From assembly GCF_030268085.1 (NCBI RefSeq), contig NZ_BSDE01000002.1:434001-498000 (forward strand): a DNA stretch of 64,000 nucleotides, read 5' to 3'. A program made the translations under genes and the position numbers. The stretch is from Geothrix limicola. GTDB taxonomy: Bacteria > Acidobacteriota > Holophagae > Holophagales > Holophagaceae. Shown here in pieces: positions 7,552 to 18,085 of the stretch. The notes beneath the pieces are model-generated. The model searched no databases, was not told the DNA's origin, and saw nothing but the letters and a program-made list of their open reading frames with translations. How positions within the stretch are numbered: the first letter of the stretch is position 1; each line of letters opens with the position of its first letter.

Positions 7552-8811
7552 ATGTCCGAGACCCCCTTCCTGCCCTGCCCCCACAGCCTGCCCGGCGCCA
7601 ACATCAAGGTGCTCGGCGTGGGCGGCGCGGGCTGCAACGCCATCAACCGCATGATCGAAGGCGGCGTCACCGGCGTGCAGTTCATCGCCATGAACACCGA
7701 CCAGCAGAGCCTCGCCCTGAGCAAGGCCCACCTGAAGCTGCCCCTGGGACCCCAGAGCAGCCGCGGCCTGGGCGCCGGCGGCAGCGCCGAGCGCGGCGCC
7801 GTGGCGGCCGAGGAGAGCCGCGACGAAGTGCTGGCGGCCCTGCAGGGCGCCGACATGATCTTCATCACCGCGGGCATGGGCGGCGGCACGGGCACGGGCG
7901 CAGCTCCCGTGCTGGCCAGCTACGCCCGCGAACTGGGCGCCCTCACGGTAGCCGTCGTCATCACGCCCTTCGCCTGGGAAGGCCGCAAGAAGGGTGATCT
8001 GGCGCTGGCGGGCCTCTCCAACCTGCGCGACACCGCCGACACCGTCATCGTCGTCAGCAATGAGCGCCTGAAGAACGTCTGCGACGCCCGCGTCACGATG
8101 AAGGAGGCCTTCCGCGTGGCGGACGGCGTGCTCATCCAGGGCGTGCGCGGCATCGCCGACCTCATCCTCAAGCCGGGCATCATCAACGGCGATTTCGCCG
8201 ACGTGGAAGCCGTGCTGCGCAACGGCGGCGAGGCCCTCATCGGCACCGGCGCGGGCCGCGGCGAAGAGGCCGTCATGGATGCCCTGCGCAAGGCCCTGGC
8301 CTGCCCCCTGCTCGAGCGCGCCCAGTCAGGCGCCGCCTCCAACGTGATGGTGTCCATCACCGCCGACTGGGAAGTCATGGAGGCCTCGGCCATCGAGACC
8401 GCCATGAATTACCTGCAGGATCACTACAGCGGACGGCCCGACATCAAGGCCTGCACCGTGGAAGGCGAAGGCATGGAGGACCGCGTGCTGGTCACCGTGC
8501 TGGCCAGCGGCTTCGATCAGGAAGAGCGCCTGCTGGAAGAGCGCCGCATCAGCCTGCACCTGGGCGCGCCCGCCGACACGGGCCCCATCCAGGGCTACAC
8601 CGCCGCCATGCCCATCCAGTCCCAGCCGCTGCCGCCCAACGTGGTGAGCGGCCGGGTCTACGGCGAGGTGCCGGCCGGCGAGCAGGGCCCCACGCCCACG
8701 CGCCTCCTGCCCCAGGCGCCCACGCCCAGTGGCGAACTGGCCGGCGCGGCCGATGATCTTCATGTGCCCGCCATCATGCGGCTGGGCCAGGGACGCCTGC
8801 CCATCGAGTAG
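7552..8811 (+). CDS. ftsZ: Cell division protein FtsZ
   Basis: Tubulin-like GTPase forming the division ring; 419 residues. IKVLGVGGAGCNAINRM is the T1 loop. The GTP-binding glycine loop is AGMGGGTGTGAAPV. TPFAWEGRKK and VSNERL are canonical. NGDFADVEAVL is the T7 loop with the Asp that completes the neighbour's active site. After about residue 340 comes a linker rich in Pro, Gln and Gly, then a C-terminal peptide (DDLHVPAIMRLGQG) that would bind FtsA. An upstream in-frame start at 7528 exists, but ATG 7552 follows GGGAG and gives the usual N-terminus. It is separated from ftsA by the GxxExxY element, whose effect on co-transcription is unknown. Confidence 0.96.
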   Translation: MSETPFLPCPHSLPGANIKVLGVGGAGCNAINRMIEGGVTGVQFIAMNTDQQSLALSKAHLKLPLGPQSSRGLGAGGSAERGAVAAEESRDEVLAALQGADMIFITAGMGGGTGTGAAPVLASYARELGALTVAVVITPFAWEGRKKGDLALAGLSNLRDTADTVIVVSNERLKNVCDARVTMKEAFRVADGVLIQGVRGIADLILKPGIINGDFADVEAVLRNGGEALIGTGAGRGEEAVMDALRKALACPLLERAQSGAASNVMVSITADWEVMEASAIETAMNYLQDHYSGRPDIKACTVEGEGMEDRVLVTVLASGFDQEERLLEERRISLHLGAPADTGPIQGYTAAMPIQSQPLPPNVVSGRVYGEVPAGEQGPTPTRLLPQAPTPSGELAGAADDLHVPAIMRLGQGRLPIE

Positions 8812-8848
8812 GCCCCCGCTCCGCCCTTTCGGCGTTGGAAGGGTCCTC

Positions 8849-11800
8849 ATGTCCGTGCTTTCGATGGCCCCGCCCCCCGGCACCCAGCTGCTCCGCTTCG
8901 TGGGCGACCGGGTGGTCTTCAGCCTCGGCCGTCCCCCATCAGACGGTTCGGCGGAATGGCGGGCCTTCCTGCGCACGAATCTCACCCGCGGCGCGCGGGC
9001 GCGCGAGGAGACGCTGGCCCTGGTGGGAAGCTCCCCCAGCCATTCGGCAGGGTCCTCCTGGCGGGACATCCCCCTGCGCGAAACCGCGGAAGGCTGGTGC
9101 CTGGACCTGGTCCTGACCGAGCCCGGATCCTTCCGCGCCAAGGCCTATGCGGTGGACGCCGACGGCTTCCAGCACTGGCCCGAGGGCGAGGACGTCAGCA
9201 TCTCGATCCATCCCGACCGCCTGCGCACGGCCAACACGATCTACTGCGCCTTTCCCCGCATGTTCGGCGGTGCCGCCGCGCGCCAGCGACCAGATCTGGC
9301 CGAGGCCGTGAAGGCCCTCGACGCCTCGGGCTATTCGGTGATCCCGCCTTCGGGCCGCCTGCGGGATCTCACGGCCGCCGTGCCCCACATCCTGGGTCGA
9401 CTGGGCTGCCGGATCCTCCACCTGCTGCCCGTGGGCCCCGTGCCCACCACGTACGCCCGCATGGGCCGCTTCGGCAGCCCCTACGCCCAGCTGGATCTCA
9501 CGGCCATCGACCCGGCCCTGGCGGATTTCGACCGGCGCACCACCGCCGAGGAGCAGTTCCAGGAATTGACAACGACTGTCCATCAGTGGGGCGGGCAGGT
9601 CATCCTCGACATCCTCGTGAACCACACGGGCTGGGGCTCCCGCCTGCTGGAGCACCGGCCCGAATGGTTCTGCCGGAATCCCGACGGCACCTTCCACAGC
9701 CCCGGCGCCTGGGGCACCACCTGGGAGGACCTGGTGGAACTGGACCACGGCAGCCCGGCCCTGTGGGACACGGTGGCCCGCGCCCTGCTCGTCTGGTGCC
9801 GGCGCGGCGTGGACGGCTTCCGCTGCGACGCGGGCTACATGGTGCCCCTGCCCGCTTGGCAGTACATCACCGCCAAGGTGCATCAGGCCTACCCGGATAC
9901 GGTCTTCCTGCTGGAGGGACTCGGTGGAGCCTGGGAGGCCACCGAGGCGCTGCTAACCCAGGGCGGCATGCAGTGGGCCTATTCGGAGCTCTTCCAGAAC
10001 CACCACCCCATCGAGGTGGCCCATTACGTGGACCACTGCCTGCGCCAGGGCGGGCGGAGCGGCCTGCTCGTCCACTACAGCGAAACCCACGACAACCTGC
10101 GCCTCGCCGGACGCGGCGCGGCCTGGTCCCTGCTGCGCAACCGGCTCTGCGCCCTCGCGAGCCAGAACGGCGGCTTCGGATTCACCTCCGGCGTGGAGTG
10201 GCTGGCCACGGACAAGGTGGACGTCCACGAAGCCCGCGACCTGGCCTGGGGCGCGGAGCCGAACCTCGTGGAGGAACTCGCCCGGCTCAATCGCCTCATC
10301 GCGGAGCATCCCTGCTTTTTCGATGGGGCCGAGGTGCGCCGCCTCAGCCGCGACGACGCCTCCGTGCTGGCCCTCCTGCGGGTTTCATCCGAAGGTCTGG
10401 ACCGCGTGCTCGTGCTGGTCAACCTCGACACGGAAAAGGCCCAGCCCTGCCCGCTCAGCCTCGCGGACTGGGCCGATCTCGGCGAGGCGCCGCGGGATCT
10501 GCTGGGACAACCCCTGCCCAACTGCGCCATCTTCCCCGCCGGGGGACGCGGCTTTCTCGTCCCCGCCGGCGGAAGCTACTGCCTCTCCACCCACGCCACG
10601 CCCCGGGGTCTCTCGGGTGAGGCCTACCGGCAGGCCCGGGCCCAGGCCGCCTGGGCGCTCCAGACCCTGGCGACGGTGCATCCGGCGGAAATGCTCGGCC
10701 CCTGCCCCTGGCGCAGCCTCGCCGAGCGCGCCGCGCGGAATCCCGAAGCCTTCCTCGCCGCCCTGCCCCGCCTGGATCCGGCTCGCCTTCAAGAGGACCT
10801 TCTGGAGGCTCTGGACGCGGCCCTCGCGGTGCCGGCCTTCCCACGCGTCACCACCTGGCGGGTGGAGGATGTCCGGCGCGTGAGCCCCGTGGCACCGCAG
10901 CACTGGCTGCTGGTGAGGGACGCCGCGCCCTTCGAGATCCGGCTCCAGCAGGCCCAGCAGCCGGACCTGCACCTTCGGAGCGTGCCGGTGGAGGACGGCC
11001 ACGTGGCGGCCATTCCCCCGCTGCCCTCGCGCAGTGGCGAGGCGAGCCTCCGCTTCCAGCGCCACGCCGCAGGCGCCACCCCCCTGAAAGCCGGACTCCT
11101 CTTCCTGCCGGAAGCCCCCGAAGCGCCGCTCCCCGGACGCGAAGGTGTGGCCCTGCTCACCAACGGACGCGGCGGCATGGTGCGGATGCAGGCCGACCTC
11201 GGCGCCATCGCCTCCAAGTACGACTGCCTGCTGGGCGCGAACCTCCATCCCAGCGCGCCTTCGGACCGGCACGTGCTGGCCAAGCGCCTTCGCGCCTGGG
11301 TGAACGCGGACGGTTTCATCTCGGCGCTCGACGGCCGGAACCTGCAGCGTTTCGAAGCGGACTCCACCGCCCGCTGGGTGTTCTGCGCCAGCGCCGGGGA
11401 TGGACGCCGGGTGGAGATCCACCTTGAGGCCGAGATGCCCGCGGATCAGAACGCCGTCCTGCTGCGCTGGTCGCGCCCGGCCAACGCGGGCGAGGACTCC
11501 GACCTGCCGCCGGACCATGCGGTGCGGCTCACCGTGCGCTTCGATCTGGAGGATCGCTCCTTCCACGGCGAGACCCGCCTCGATGCGGCTCTGGAAGGGC
11601 ATTTCCAAGCCTCCACGGCCACGCTGGCGGACCGCGCGGGCTTCCGCTTCACGCCGGCCTCGGACCGGCACCTGGAGGCCTGGACCGAGGCGGGCACGTA
11701 CCATCCGCAGCCCGAAGCCTGCCGCGGCATCCCCCATCCCGTGGAAGCCTCCCGGGGTCTGGCGAGTACGGGCGATGCCTGGAGCCCGGGCTGGTTCGAC

Positions 11801-13093
11801 CTGCCCCTGCCGCCGGGCGCGGACCTCCGCCTGGTACTCCACGCCGAGGCGGAAGCCCCGCTGATCTTCGCGCCCCTTGAACCCGCCGCAGCCCCTGACA
11901 TTCCCGGCCGGCTCCGCCAGTCCCTGCAGGCCTTCCTCGCCCGGCGCGACGACGGCCTCACGGTCATCGCGGGCTATCCCTGGTTCCTGGACTGGGGCCG
12001 CGACACGCTCATCGTCTGCCGGGGCCTGCTGCGGGCAGGTCGGGCCGAAGACGTGGCACTGATCCTGCGCACCTTCGCGGCCCTGGAGGAGGGTGGCACC
12101 CTGCCCAACATGCTCGGCGCCGAACACACGGGCGATCGCGATACCTCGGACGCGCCCCTCTGGCTGGCCGTGGCCTGCGAGGAGGCCGCGGAACACCTGG
12201 GAACGACCTTCTTCCAGAGTGAGGCTGGATCGCGCAGCGTCCTCGAGGTGCTCACCTCCATCGGCGAACACCTGCGCCTCGGCGCTCCCAACGGCGTGCG
12301 TATGGATGCGGCCTCGGGGCTGCTGTGGAGCCCGGCCCACTTCACCTGGATGGACACGCGCTACCCCATGGGCACGCCCCGGGAAGGCTACCCCGTGGAG
12401 ATCCAGGCCCTGTGGATTCGCCTGCTGCGGCTGCTGGAGCGGCTCTGCGCGCCCAGCGACGGCGAACCCTGGGCAGACACCGCGCGGCGCGCCGAGGCCT
12501 CGCTCGAAGCCTTCTGGCTGGAGGACCGCGGCTGGTTCGCGGATGTCCTCCTGGCCGGTGACGGCGTGTCCGCCACCCGCGCCCGGCCCGCTGACCACCT
12601 CCGGCCCAACCAGCTCTTCCTCATCGCCCTGGGGCTCGTCTCGGGGACCCGGGCCCAGCGCGCCGCGGCCGCCTGCGCGCGGCACCTGCTCGTGCCCGGT
12701 GGCCTGCGCAGCCTCGCGCCCCTGCCCGTGTCCGTGCCCCTGCCCATTCCCGCGCCCTGGGGCGGCACCCTCAACGATCCCGCAAATCCCTACCAGGGGC
12801 GCTACGAAGGCGACGAGGACACGCGCCGCAAGCCCGCCTACCACAACGGCACGGCCTGGGTCTGGCAGTTGCCCCTCCTCTGCGAGGCGCTGGACCTGGC
12901 CTGGGACGGCGATCCCGCCGCCCGCGCCACCGCCCGGGCCTGGCTGGGCTCGGCCCTGCCCCTGCTCGACTCCGGCTGCCTCGGCCAGCTGCCCGAACTG
13001 CTGGACGGCGACGCCCCCCACGCGCCCCGCGGCTGCGATGCCCAGGCCTGGAGCCTGAGCGAAGTGCTGCGCGTCTGGGAATCGCTCGGCTAG
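8849..13093 (+). CDS. Bifunctional glycogen debranching enzyme (GH13 transferase + GH133 amylo-1,6-glucosidase)
   Basis: A 1414-residue fusion. The N-terminal half is an alpha-amylase-fold GH13 domain with all four conserved regions: ILDILVNHTG (about residue 252), GVDGFRCDAG with the nucleophile Asp (320), VFLLEGLGG with the acid Glu (352) and SETHDN (410). The C-terminal half, from about residue 1010, is a glucosidase of the GDE C-terminal family, with GYPWFLDWGRDT, TSDAPLW, FTWMDTRYPMGTPREGYPVEIQALW, RPNQLF and YHNGTAWVW. This pairing mirrors the animal and yeast debranching enzyme, which first moves a maltotriosyl unit and then frees the branch glucose. ATG 8849 follows GGAAGGG. glgB and glgP follow on the same strand. 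The bifunctional activity is inferred from the intact motifs. Confidence 0.88.
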   Translation: MSVLSMAPPPGTQLLRFVGDRVVFSLGRPPSDGSAEWRAFLRTNLTRGARAREETLALVGSSPSHSAGSSWRDIPLRETAEGWCLDLVLTEPGSFRAKAYAVDADGFQHWPEGEDVSISIHPDRLRTANTIYCAFPRMFGGAAARQRPDLAEAVKALDASGYSVIPPSGRLRDLTAAVPHILGRLGCRILHLLPVGPVPTTYARMGRFGSPYAQLDLTAIDPALADFDRRTTAEEQFQELTTTVHQWGGQVILDILVNHTGWGSRLLEHRPEWFCRNPDGTFHSPGAWGTTWEDLVELDHGSPALWDTVARALLVWCRRGVDGFRCDAGYMVPLPAWQYITAKVHQAYPDTVFLLEGLGGAWEATEALLTQGGMQWAYSELFQNHHPIEVAHYVDHCLRQGGRSGLLVHYSETHDNLRLAGRGAAWSLLRNRLCALASQNGGFGFTSGVEWLATDKVDVHEARDLAWGAEPNLVEELARLNRLIAEHPCFFDGAEVRRLSRDDASVLALLRVSSEGLDRVLVLVNLDTEKAQPCPLSLADWADLGEAPRDLLGQPLPNCAIFPAGGRGFLVPAGGSYCLSTHATPRGLSGEAYRQARAQAAWALQTLATVHPAEMLGPCPWRSLAERAARNPEAFLAALPRLDPARLQEDLLEALDAALAVPAFPRVTTWRVEDVRRVSPVAPQHWLLVRDAAPFEIRLQQAQQPDLHLRSVPVEDGHVAAIPPLPSRSGEASLRFQRHAAGATPLKAGLLFLPEAPEAPLPGREGVALLTNGRGGMVRMQADLGAIASKYDCLLGANLHPSAPSDRHVLAKRLRAWVNADGFISALDGRNLQRFEADSTARWVFCASAGDGRRVEIHLEAEMPADQNAVLLRWSRPANAGEDSDLPPDHAVRLTVRFDLEDRSFHGETRLDAALEGHFQASTATLADRAGFRFTPASDRHLEAWTEAGTYHPQPEACRGIPHPVEASRGLASTGDAWSPGWFDLPLPPGADLRLVLHAEAEAPLIFAPLEPAAAPDIPGRLRQSLQAFLARRDDGLTVIAGYPWFLDWGRDTLIVCRGLLRAGRAEDVALILRTFAALEEGGTLPNMLGAEHTGDRDTSDAPLWLAVACEEAAEHLGTTFFQSEAGSRSVLEVLTSIGEHLRLGAPNGVRMDAASGLLWSPAHFTWMDTRYPMGTPREGYPVEIQALWIRLLRLLERLCAPSDGEPWADTARRAEASLEAFWLEDRGWFADVLLAGDGVSATRARPADHLRPNQLFLIALGLVSGTRAQRAAAACARHLLVPGGLRSLAPLPVSVPLPIPAPWGGTLNDPANPYQGRYEGDEDTRRKPAYHNGTAWVWQLPLLCEALDLAWDGDPAARATARAWLGSALPLLDSGCLGQLPELLDGDAPHAPRGCDAQAWSLSEVLRVWESLG

Positions 13094-13193
13094 GCCCCCT
13101 TCTCCATCGAAATGGCCCCCGCCGCTGAAAGAGACCCGGCCGGAACCTGAAACCGGAGCTGGCCCGCCCACCCCCGGGGGCTAGAATGGCCGA

Positions 13194-15101
13194 ATGGCCC
13201 CCTCTCTTCATGGCTCGTCCTTGGGCGACCTGGACCTTCACCTGCTGGGCGAAGGGACCCATCTGCGGGCCTACGAAAAACTGGGGGCCCATCCGCGGAC
13301 CGTGGGGGACGTCGCGGGCGTGAGCTTCGCCGTCTGGGCGCCCAACGCGCGCACCGTGAGCGTCGTGGGCGACTTCAACGGCTGGGACGGCCGGGCTCAC
13401 CCCATGACGAGGGTCGGCCCCAACGGATTCTGGGAGACCTTCGTGCCGGGCCTCGTCCCCGGCCAGCTCTACAAGTTCGAACTGCACGGGCCGCGGGGCA
13501 ACCTGCTGCCCCTCAAGGCCGACCCCTACGCCTTCCGCTGCGAACGCGCCCCGGGCACGGCGTCCATCATCCACGGCCTGCAGCCCTACGCCTGGCAGGA
13601 CCAGGCCTGGATGGAGGCGCGACGGAAGACGCGGGCCCACGCCGCCCCGCTCAGCATCTACGAGCTGCACCTGGGCTCCTGGCGGCGGCGACCCGACGGC
13701 ACCTTCATGAGCTACCGCGAGCTCGCGGCGGACCTGGCGCCCTACGCGAGCTGGCTGGGCTTCACCCACGTGCAGCTGCTGCCCGTGATGGAGCATCCCT
13801 ACGATCCCTCCTGGGGCTACCAGCCCCTGGGCCTCTTCGCGCCCACGAGCCGCTTCGGCGGGCCGGAGGATTTCAAGGCCTTCGTGGATGCGCTGCATCA
13901 GGCGGGCCTCGGGGTCATCCTCGACTGGGTGCCCGCCCACTTCCCCGAGGACGCCCACGGCCTGGCCGCCTTCGATGGCACCCACCTCTACGAGCACGCG
14001 GATCCGCGCCAGGGGCGCCACATGGACTGGGGCACCCTGATCTACAACTACGGCCGCACGGAGGTGCAGAACTACCTCATCTCCAACGCGCTGTTCTGGC
14101 TGGACCAGTTCCACATCGACGGCCTGCGGGTGGATGCGGTGGCCTCGATGCTCTACCTGGACTACAGCCGCGAACCTGGCCAGTGGATCCCCAACCGCGA
14201 TGGGGGCCGCGAAAACCTCGAAGCCGTGGCCTTCCTGCGGCGGCTGAACGAAGTGGTCTACGCCCAGTTCCCCGATGCCTTCACCGTCGCCGAAGAGTCC
14301 ACCGCCTGGTCCGGCGTGTCGCGCCCCACGGACCAGGGAGGCCTGGGATTTGGCTTCAAGTGGGACATGGGCTGGATGCACGACACCCTGCGCTACCTGG
14401 GCGAGGGCATGATGGCCCGCCCCCACCACCACGACACCATCACCTTCTCCATGCTCTATCACGATGCGGAGAACTACGTGTTGCCGCTCTCCCACGACGA
14501 GGTGGTGCACGGCAAGCGCAGCCTCTACGGGCGCATGCCCGGCGAACCCTGGGAGCGCATGGCCAACCTGCGCCTGCTCTACGCCTGGCTCTTCGCCCAC
14601 GGCGGCAAGAAGCTGCTCTTCATGGGCGGCGAATTCGCGCAGAAGCGCGAGTGGAACCAGGACACGGCCCTCGACTGGGAGCTGCTCAATCAGCCCGATC
14701 ACAAAGGCATCCACGACCTCCTCCGCGACCTCAACCGGCTCCACCGCGCCCACCCGGCCCTGCATGAAGGGGACTGCCAGACGGGAGGCTTCACGTGGAT
14801 CGACTGCGGGGACCGCTTCAACAGCGTGCTCACCCTGCTGCGCCGGGCCGCGGACCCCGGCGACTTCATGGCCATCGCCTTCAACTTCACGGCCCTGCCC
14901 CGGCCCGGCTACCGCATCGGCGTGCCCACGCCCGGAACCTACCTCGAACGGCTCAACACCGATTCGGCCCACTACGGCGGCCGGAACACGGGCAACGCCG
15001 GAAGGATGACCACGGAACCCATTCCCGCCCACGGTCATCCCCAGTCCCTGAACCTCACCCTGCCCCCCCTCGCGGCCCTGTTCCTGAGCCCCGCCCCGTA
15101 G
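13194..15101 (+). CDS. glgB: 1,4-alpha-glucan branching enzyme GlgB
   Basis: Forms alpha-1,6 branches in glycogen; 635 residues, the shorter GlgB type without the extra N1 domain. A CBM48 domain at about 40-125 ([25 protein letters not shown]) precedes the GH13 barrel. Barrel motifs are [30 protein letters not shown] (nucleophile Asp), VAEESTAW (acid Glu) and [10 protein letters not shown] (stabilising Asp). [13 protein letters not shown] is typical. The all-beta C-terminal domain ends the chain. It follows the debranching enzyme by 100 bp and precedes glgP by 24 bp, so synthesis and breakdown functions share one cluster. Confidence 0.95.
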   Translation: MAPSLHGSSLGDLDLHLLGEGTHLRAYEKLGAHPRTVGDVAGVSFAVWAPNARTVSVVGDFNGWDGRAHPMTRVGPNGFWETFVPGLVPGQLYKFELHGPRGNLLPLKADPYAFRCERAPGTASIIHGLQPYAWQDQAWMEARRKTRAHAAPLSIYELHLGSWRRRPDGTFMSYRELAADLAPYASWLGFTHVQLLPVMEHPYDPSWGYQPLGLFAPTSRFGGPEDFKAFVDALHQAGLGVILDWVPAHFPEDAHGLAAFDGTHLYEHADPRQGRHMDWGTLIYNYGRTEVQNYLISNALFWLDQFHIDGLRVDAVASMLYLDYSREPGQWIPNRDGGRENLEAVAFLRRLNEVVYAQFPDAFTVAEESTAWSGVSRPTDQGGLGFGFKWDMGWMHDTLRYLGEGMMARPHHHDTITFSMLYHDAENYVLPLSHDEVVHGKRSLYGRMPGEPWERMANLRLLYAWLFAHGGKKLLFMGGEFAQKREWNQDTALDWELLNQPDHKGIHDLLRDLNRLHRAHPALHEGDCQTGGFTWIDCGDRFNSVLTLLRRAADPGDFMAIAFNFTALPRPGYRIGVPTPGTYLERLNTDSAHYGGRNTGNAGRMTTEPIPAHGHPQSLNLTLPPLAALFLSPAP

Positions 15102-15125
15102 CCCCTCTTTCCCCGAGGATCCGCC

Positions 15126-17252
15126 ATGGACACGCTCCTTCCCAAGCTGCAGAAGCTCACGCAGAACCTGTGGTGGACCTGGAAGCCCGAGGTGCGGACC
15201 ATCTTCCGCGACCTCGATCTGGACCTGTACCACTTGGTCCACCAGAACCCCATGTCCGTGCTCAAGCAGATCACGCCGGAGCAGCTGGAATCGCGGGCGG
15301 CGGACGTGGACATCCCGGCCCGGGTGGACCGCGCCCTCCGGCAGCTGCAGGAATACCTCACCCCCGTCACCACCTGGGGCCTCATCCACGCCGGGGCCAT
15401 GCGCTCCCGTCCCGTCGCGTACTTCTGCATGGAATTCGGCATCCACGAATCCCTGCCCATCTATTCCGGCGGCCTCGGCATCCTGGCGGGCGACCACCTG
15501 AAGGCCGCCTCGGACCTGGGCATCCCGCTGGTGGGCGTGGGCCTGCTGTACCACGAGGGCTACACCTCCCAGGTGCTCAACGGCGAGTTCTGGCAGCAGG
15601 ACGTCGTCGAGCCCTTCGATATCGCGGACCTGCCCCTGGTGCCCGCGGTGGGCCGCCACGGCGAGCCCATCAAGGTCTCGGTGGAACTGCCCGGCCGCAT
15701 CGTCCAGGCCTCGGTGCTGGAGGTGCAGGTCGGGCGCATCCGCCTCATCCTCCTCGACACCCGCGTCAAGCAGAACGATCCGAAGGACGTGGCCCTCGCG
15801 GCGCGGCTCTACGGCGGCGACCAGCGCATGCGCATTGAGCAGGAGCTGCTGCTGGGCGTCGGCGGCGTCCGGGCCCTGCGCGCCCTGGGCATTTCGGCGA
15901 GCGTGTTCCACCTCAACGAGGGGCACTCGGCCTTTGCCCTGCTTGAGCGGGCGCGGCACCGCATCCAGTCCGACGGCATGGATCCGCACCTGGCCCTGCA
16001 GGAGGTCGCCTCGGCGACGGTCTTCACCACGCACACTCCCGTGGACGCGGGCCACGACCGCTTCCCCGCGGACCTGGCCGCCGAGCACCTGCGGCCCCTG
16101 GCCGAGGGCCTGAAGCTGCCGCTCGACGAGGTCATGGGCCTGGGCCGCGTGAATCCCCACGATCACGGGTCGCCCTTCCTGCCGACCGTGCTGGCCCTCA
16201 AGCTCTCCCGCCGCGCCAACGGGGTATCGGCGCTGCACGGCGTCGTCTCACGGAAGATGTGGAACCACCTCTACCCGGGCCTGCGGGAGGATGCGGTGCC
16301 CATCGGCCACGTCACCAACGGCGTCCACCTGCCCACCTGGCTGGCCACGGAGATGAACCACCTCTACGAATCCCACCTGGGCGTGCACTACCAGGACGCC
16401 CTCACACGCCCCGACACCTGGGCCAAGATCGTGAATGTATCCTCGGCGGAAATCTGGGAGACCAAGCAGGTGCTGAAGGCCCGCACCATCCGCTTCGTGC
16501 GCCAGCGCTGCGCCTCCATGCGCACGCGCCTGGTCCTGCCCGAGGTCGAGCCCGCGCCGCTGGATCCGGATGCCCTCACCATCGGCTTCGCGCGCCGCTT
16601 CGTGCCCTACAAGCGGCCCGACCTCCTCTTCAGCGACCTCGAACGGCTCGACCGTCTGGTGAACCATCCCGAACGGCCCGTGAACCTCATCTTCTCCGGC
16701 CGCGCCCATCCGGCGGACAGCACCGGCAAGGGGCTCATCCAGAAGGTGGCCAACATCCTGGAGGACCCCCGCTTCCGCTACCGCATCGTCTTCATCGAGA
16801 ACTACAACATCCACGTGGGCCGCATGCTCTACCAGGGCATCGACGCCTGGCTGAACAATCCCCAGCGTCCCCTCGAGGCCTGCGGCACCAGCGGCATGAA
16901 GGTGGTGCTCAACGGCGGCCTGCACATCTCGGTGCGGGATGGCTGGTGGGCCGAATCCTACGACGGCGAGAACGGCTTCGCCATCGGCACCGGGGAAACC
17001 CACGCCAACCAGGCCACCCAGGATGAACGGGACGCCGAGGAACTCTTCCGGGTGCTGGAGGAGGAGGTGGTGCCCCTCTACTACGAGAACCGCAACGCCG
17101 CCGGCGTCCCGCGCTGCTGGGTGGACCGCGTCAAGCATTCCATCCGCACCCTGGGCTGGCGCTTCAACGCCGACCGCATGGTGCAGGACTACGTCCACCA
17201 CCTCTACGTGCCCGCCAGCACCTCCAGCAGCTGCCAGATGCCGCCGGCCTGA
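15126..17252 (+). CDS. glgP: Alpha-glucan phosphorylase (GT35, short type)
   Basis: PLP-dependent phosphorylase releasing glucose-1-phosphate from glycogen. The 708 residues match the shorter bacterial/archaeal alpha-glucan phosphorylase branch rather than the roughly 800-residue MalP type. The N-terminus KLTQNLWWTWKPE is diagnostic of that branch. YFCMEFGIHESLPIYSGGLGILAGDH, FHLNEGHSAFA and TTHTPVDAGHDRF follow. The PLP-binding Lys is in EACGTSGMKVVLNG, and FARRFVPYKRPDL binds phosphate. It is the last gene of the debranching-branching-phosphorylase run. A GC-rich stem-loop (about 17270-17291) follows, without a T run. Confidence 0.94.
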   Translation: MDTLLPKLQKLTQNLWWTWKPEVRTIFRDLDLDLYHLVHQNPMSVLKQITPEQLESRAADVDIPARVDRALRQLQEYLTPVTTWGLIHAGAMRSRPVAYFCMEFGIHESLPIYSGGLGILAGDHLKAASDLGIPLVGVGLLYHEGYTSQVLNGEFWQQDVVEPFDIADLPLVPAVGRHGEPIKVSVELPGRIVQASVLEVQVGRIRLILLDTRVKQNDPKDVALAARLYGGDQRMRIEQELLLGVGGVRALRALGISASVFHLNEGHSAFALLERARHRIQSDGMDPHLALQEVASATVFTTHTPVDAGHDRFPADLAAEHLRPLAEGLKLPLDEVMGLGRVNPHDHGSPFLPTVLALKLSRRANGVSALHGVVSRKMWNHLYPGLREDAVPIGHVTNGVHLPTWLATEMNHLYESHLGVHYQDALTRPDTWAKIVNVSSAEIWETKQVLKARTIRFVRQRCASMRTRLVLPEVEPAPLDPDALTIGFARRFVPYKRPDLLFSDLERLDRLVNHPERPVNLIFSGRAHPADSTGKGLIQKVANILEDPRFRYRIVFIENYNIHVGRMLYQGIDAWLNNPQRPLEACGTSGMKVVLNGGLHISVRDGWWAESYDGENGFAIGTGETHANQATQDERDAEELFRVLEEEVVPLYYENRNAAGVPRCWVDRVKHSIRTLGWRFNADRMVQDYVHHLYVPASTSSSCQMPPA

Positions 17253-17387
17253 CCGACCGCCGGATGACGAAGGGCGCGCCAGTGGCGCGTCCGAAGTCAG
17301 GATCCGGTGAGGAGGTCATGCCACGCGACCGCCGGATCTCATCACCCTGCGCGCCGCTTCCGATAAGAAGGGCAAGGAGCGTCGGCC

Positions 17388-18011
17388 ATGGCCGCATCTG
17401 CCCGCGCACCGTCGAACGCCACACGCCTGCAGCTGGAGCGGAGGGCCTTCCTCGACCTGCTCCGGATGGCGAATACCATGGCCAGCCCCGAGGTCATCGC
17501 CCGCCAGCTCGTGGTCGTCGCCCGCTATTTGTCGGACTGCGAGGCCGTCGCCATCCGGCTGAGATCCGGGCCGGGCTACCGCTATGCCGGCAGCCTGGGC
17601 TTCCCCGAGCCCTTCGTGTCCCAGGAGGATGACCTGTGCGCCACGGATGAACAGGGCCGCCTGCTGCGCGACGAACACCGGCAGCCCGTGCTGGCCTGCC
17701 TTTGCGGGCGGGTGCTGTCGGGCCAGGTGGAGCGCGGCCACCCCAGCTTCACGGACCGGGGCAGCTTCGTCACGGCCTCCACCAGCCAGCTCCTGGCCTC
17801 GGATGCCGGGAACCTGGGCCCCACTCGCGACCGCTGCCACGCCGCGGGCTACGAGACCGTTGGGCTCTTCCCCATCCGGCGCGACAAGGTGACCTACGGC
17901 CTCATCCAGTGCAACGATCCGCGACCCGGCCGCCTCACGGCGGAAAGCATCGATCTGATGGAGAACCTGGCCGCCACCGCCGCGCATCTGTTCCAATTGG
18001 CCATGACCTGA
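17388..18011 (+). CDS. GAF domain-containing protein
   Basis: A 207-residue protein made largely of one GAF-type sensory domain. VIARQLVVVARYLSDCEAVAIRLR is the N-terminal helix and strand of a GAF. CHAAGYETVGLFPIRRDKVTYGLIQCND is the central sheet, and TAESIDLMENLAATAAHLFQLA is the closing helix. Between them LACLCGRVLSGQVERGHPSFTDRGSF holds a Cys-x-Cys pair that could bind a ligand. The same layout is found in GAF modules of histidine kinases, but no kinase or output domain is attached here. It precedes the HDOD gene by 74 bp and may share its transcript. Confidence 0.75.
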   Translation: MAASARAPSNATRLQLERRAFLDLLRMANTMASPEVIARQLVVVARYLSDCEAVAIRLRSGPGYRYAGSLGFPEPFVSQEDDLCATDEQGRLLRDEHRQPVLACLCGRVLSGQVERGHPSFTDRGSFVTASTSQLLASDAGNLGPTRDRCHAAGYETVGLFPIRRDKVTYGLIQCNDPRPGRLTAESIDLMENLAATAAHLFQLAMT

Positions 18012-18085
18012 GGGGACGACCACTCCAAACTCATGCCCTCCGGGACAGATGAAGATGAGTTCGCTTGTAGCCAAGGAATGCCGCC

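Noticed and set aside
10385-13171. 928-codon minus-strand open frame opposite the debranching enzyme
   Set aside because: The plus-strand gene carries complete GH13 and GH133 catalytic motifs; the antisense frame has none.
12771-16238. Very long minus-strand open frame (1155 codons) opposite glgB and glgP
   Set aside because: It is a GC-rich shadow of two well-recognised plus-strand genes; its translation is rich in Gly, Val, Arg and His without any domain.
17270-17291. Stem-loop after glgP as an intrinsic terminator
   Set aside because: The arms GGGCGCGCC and GGCGCGTCC pair only imperfectly and no T run follows; too weak to list as a terminator.
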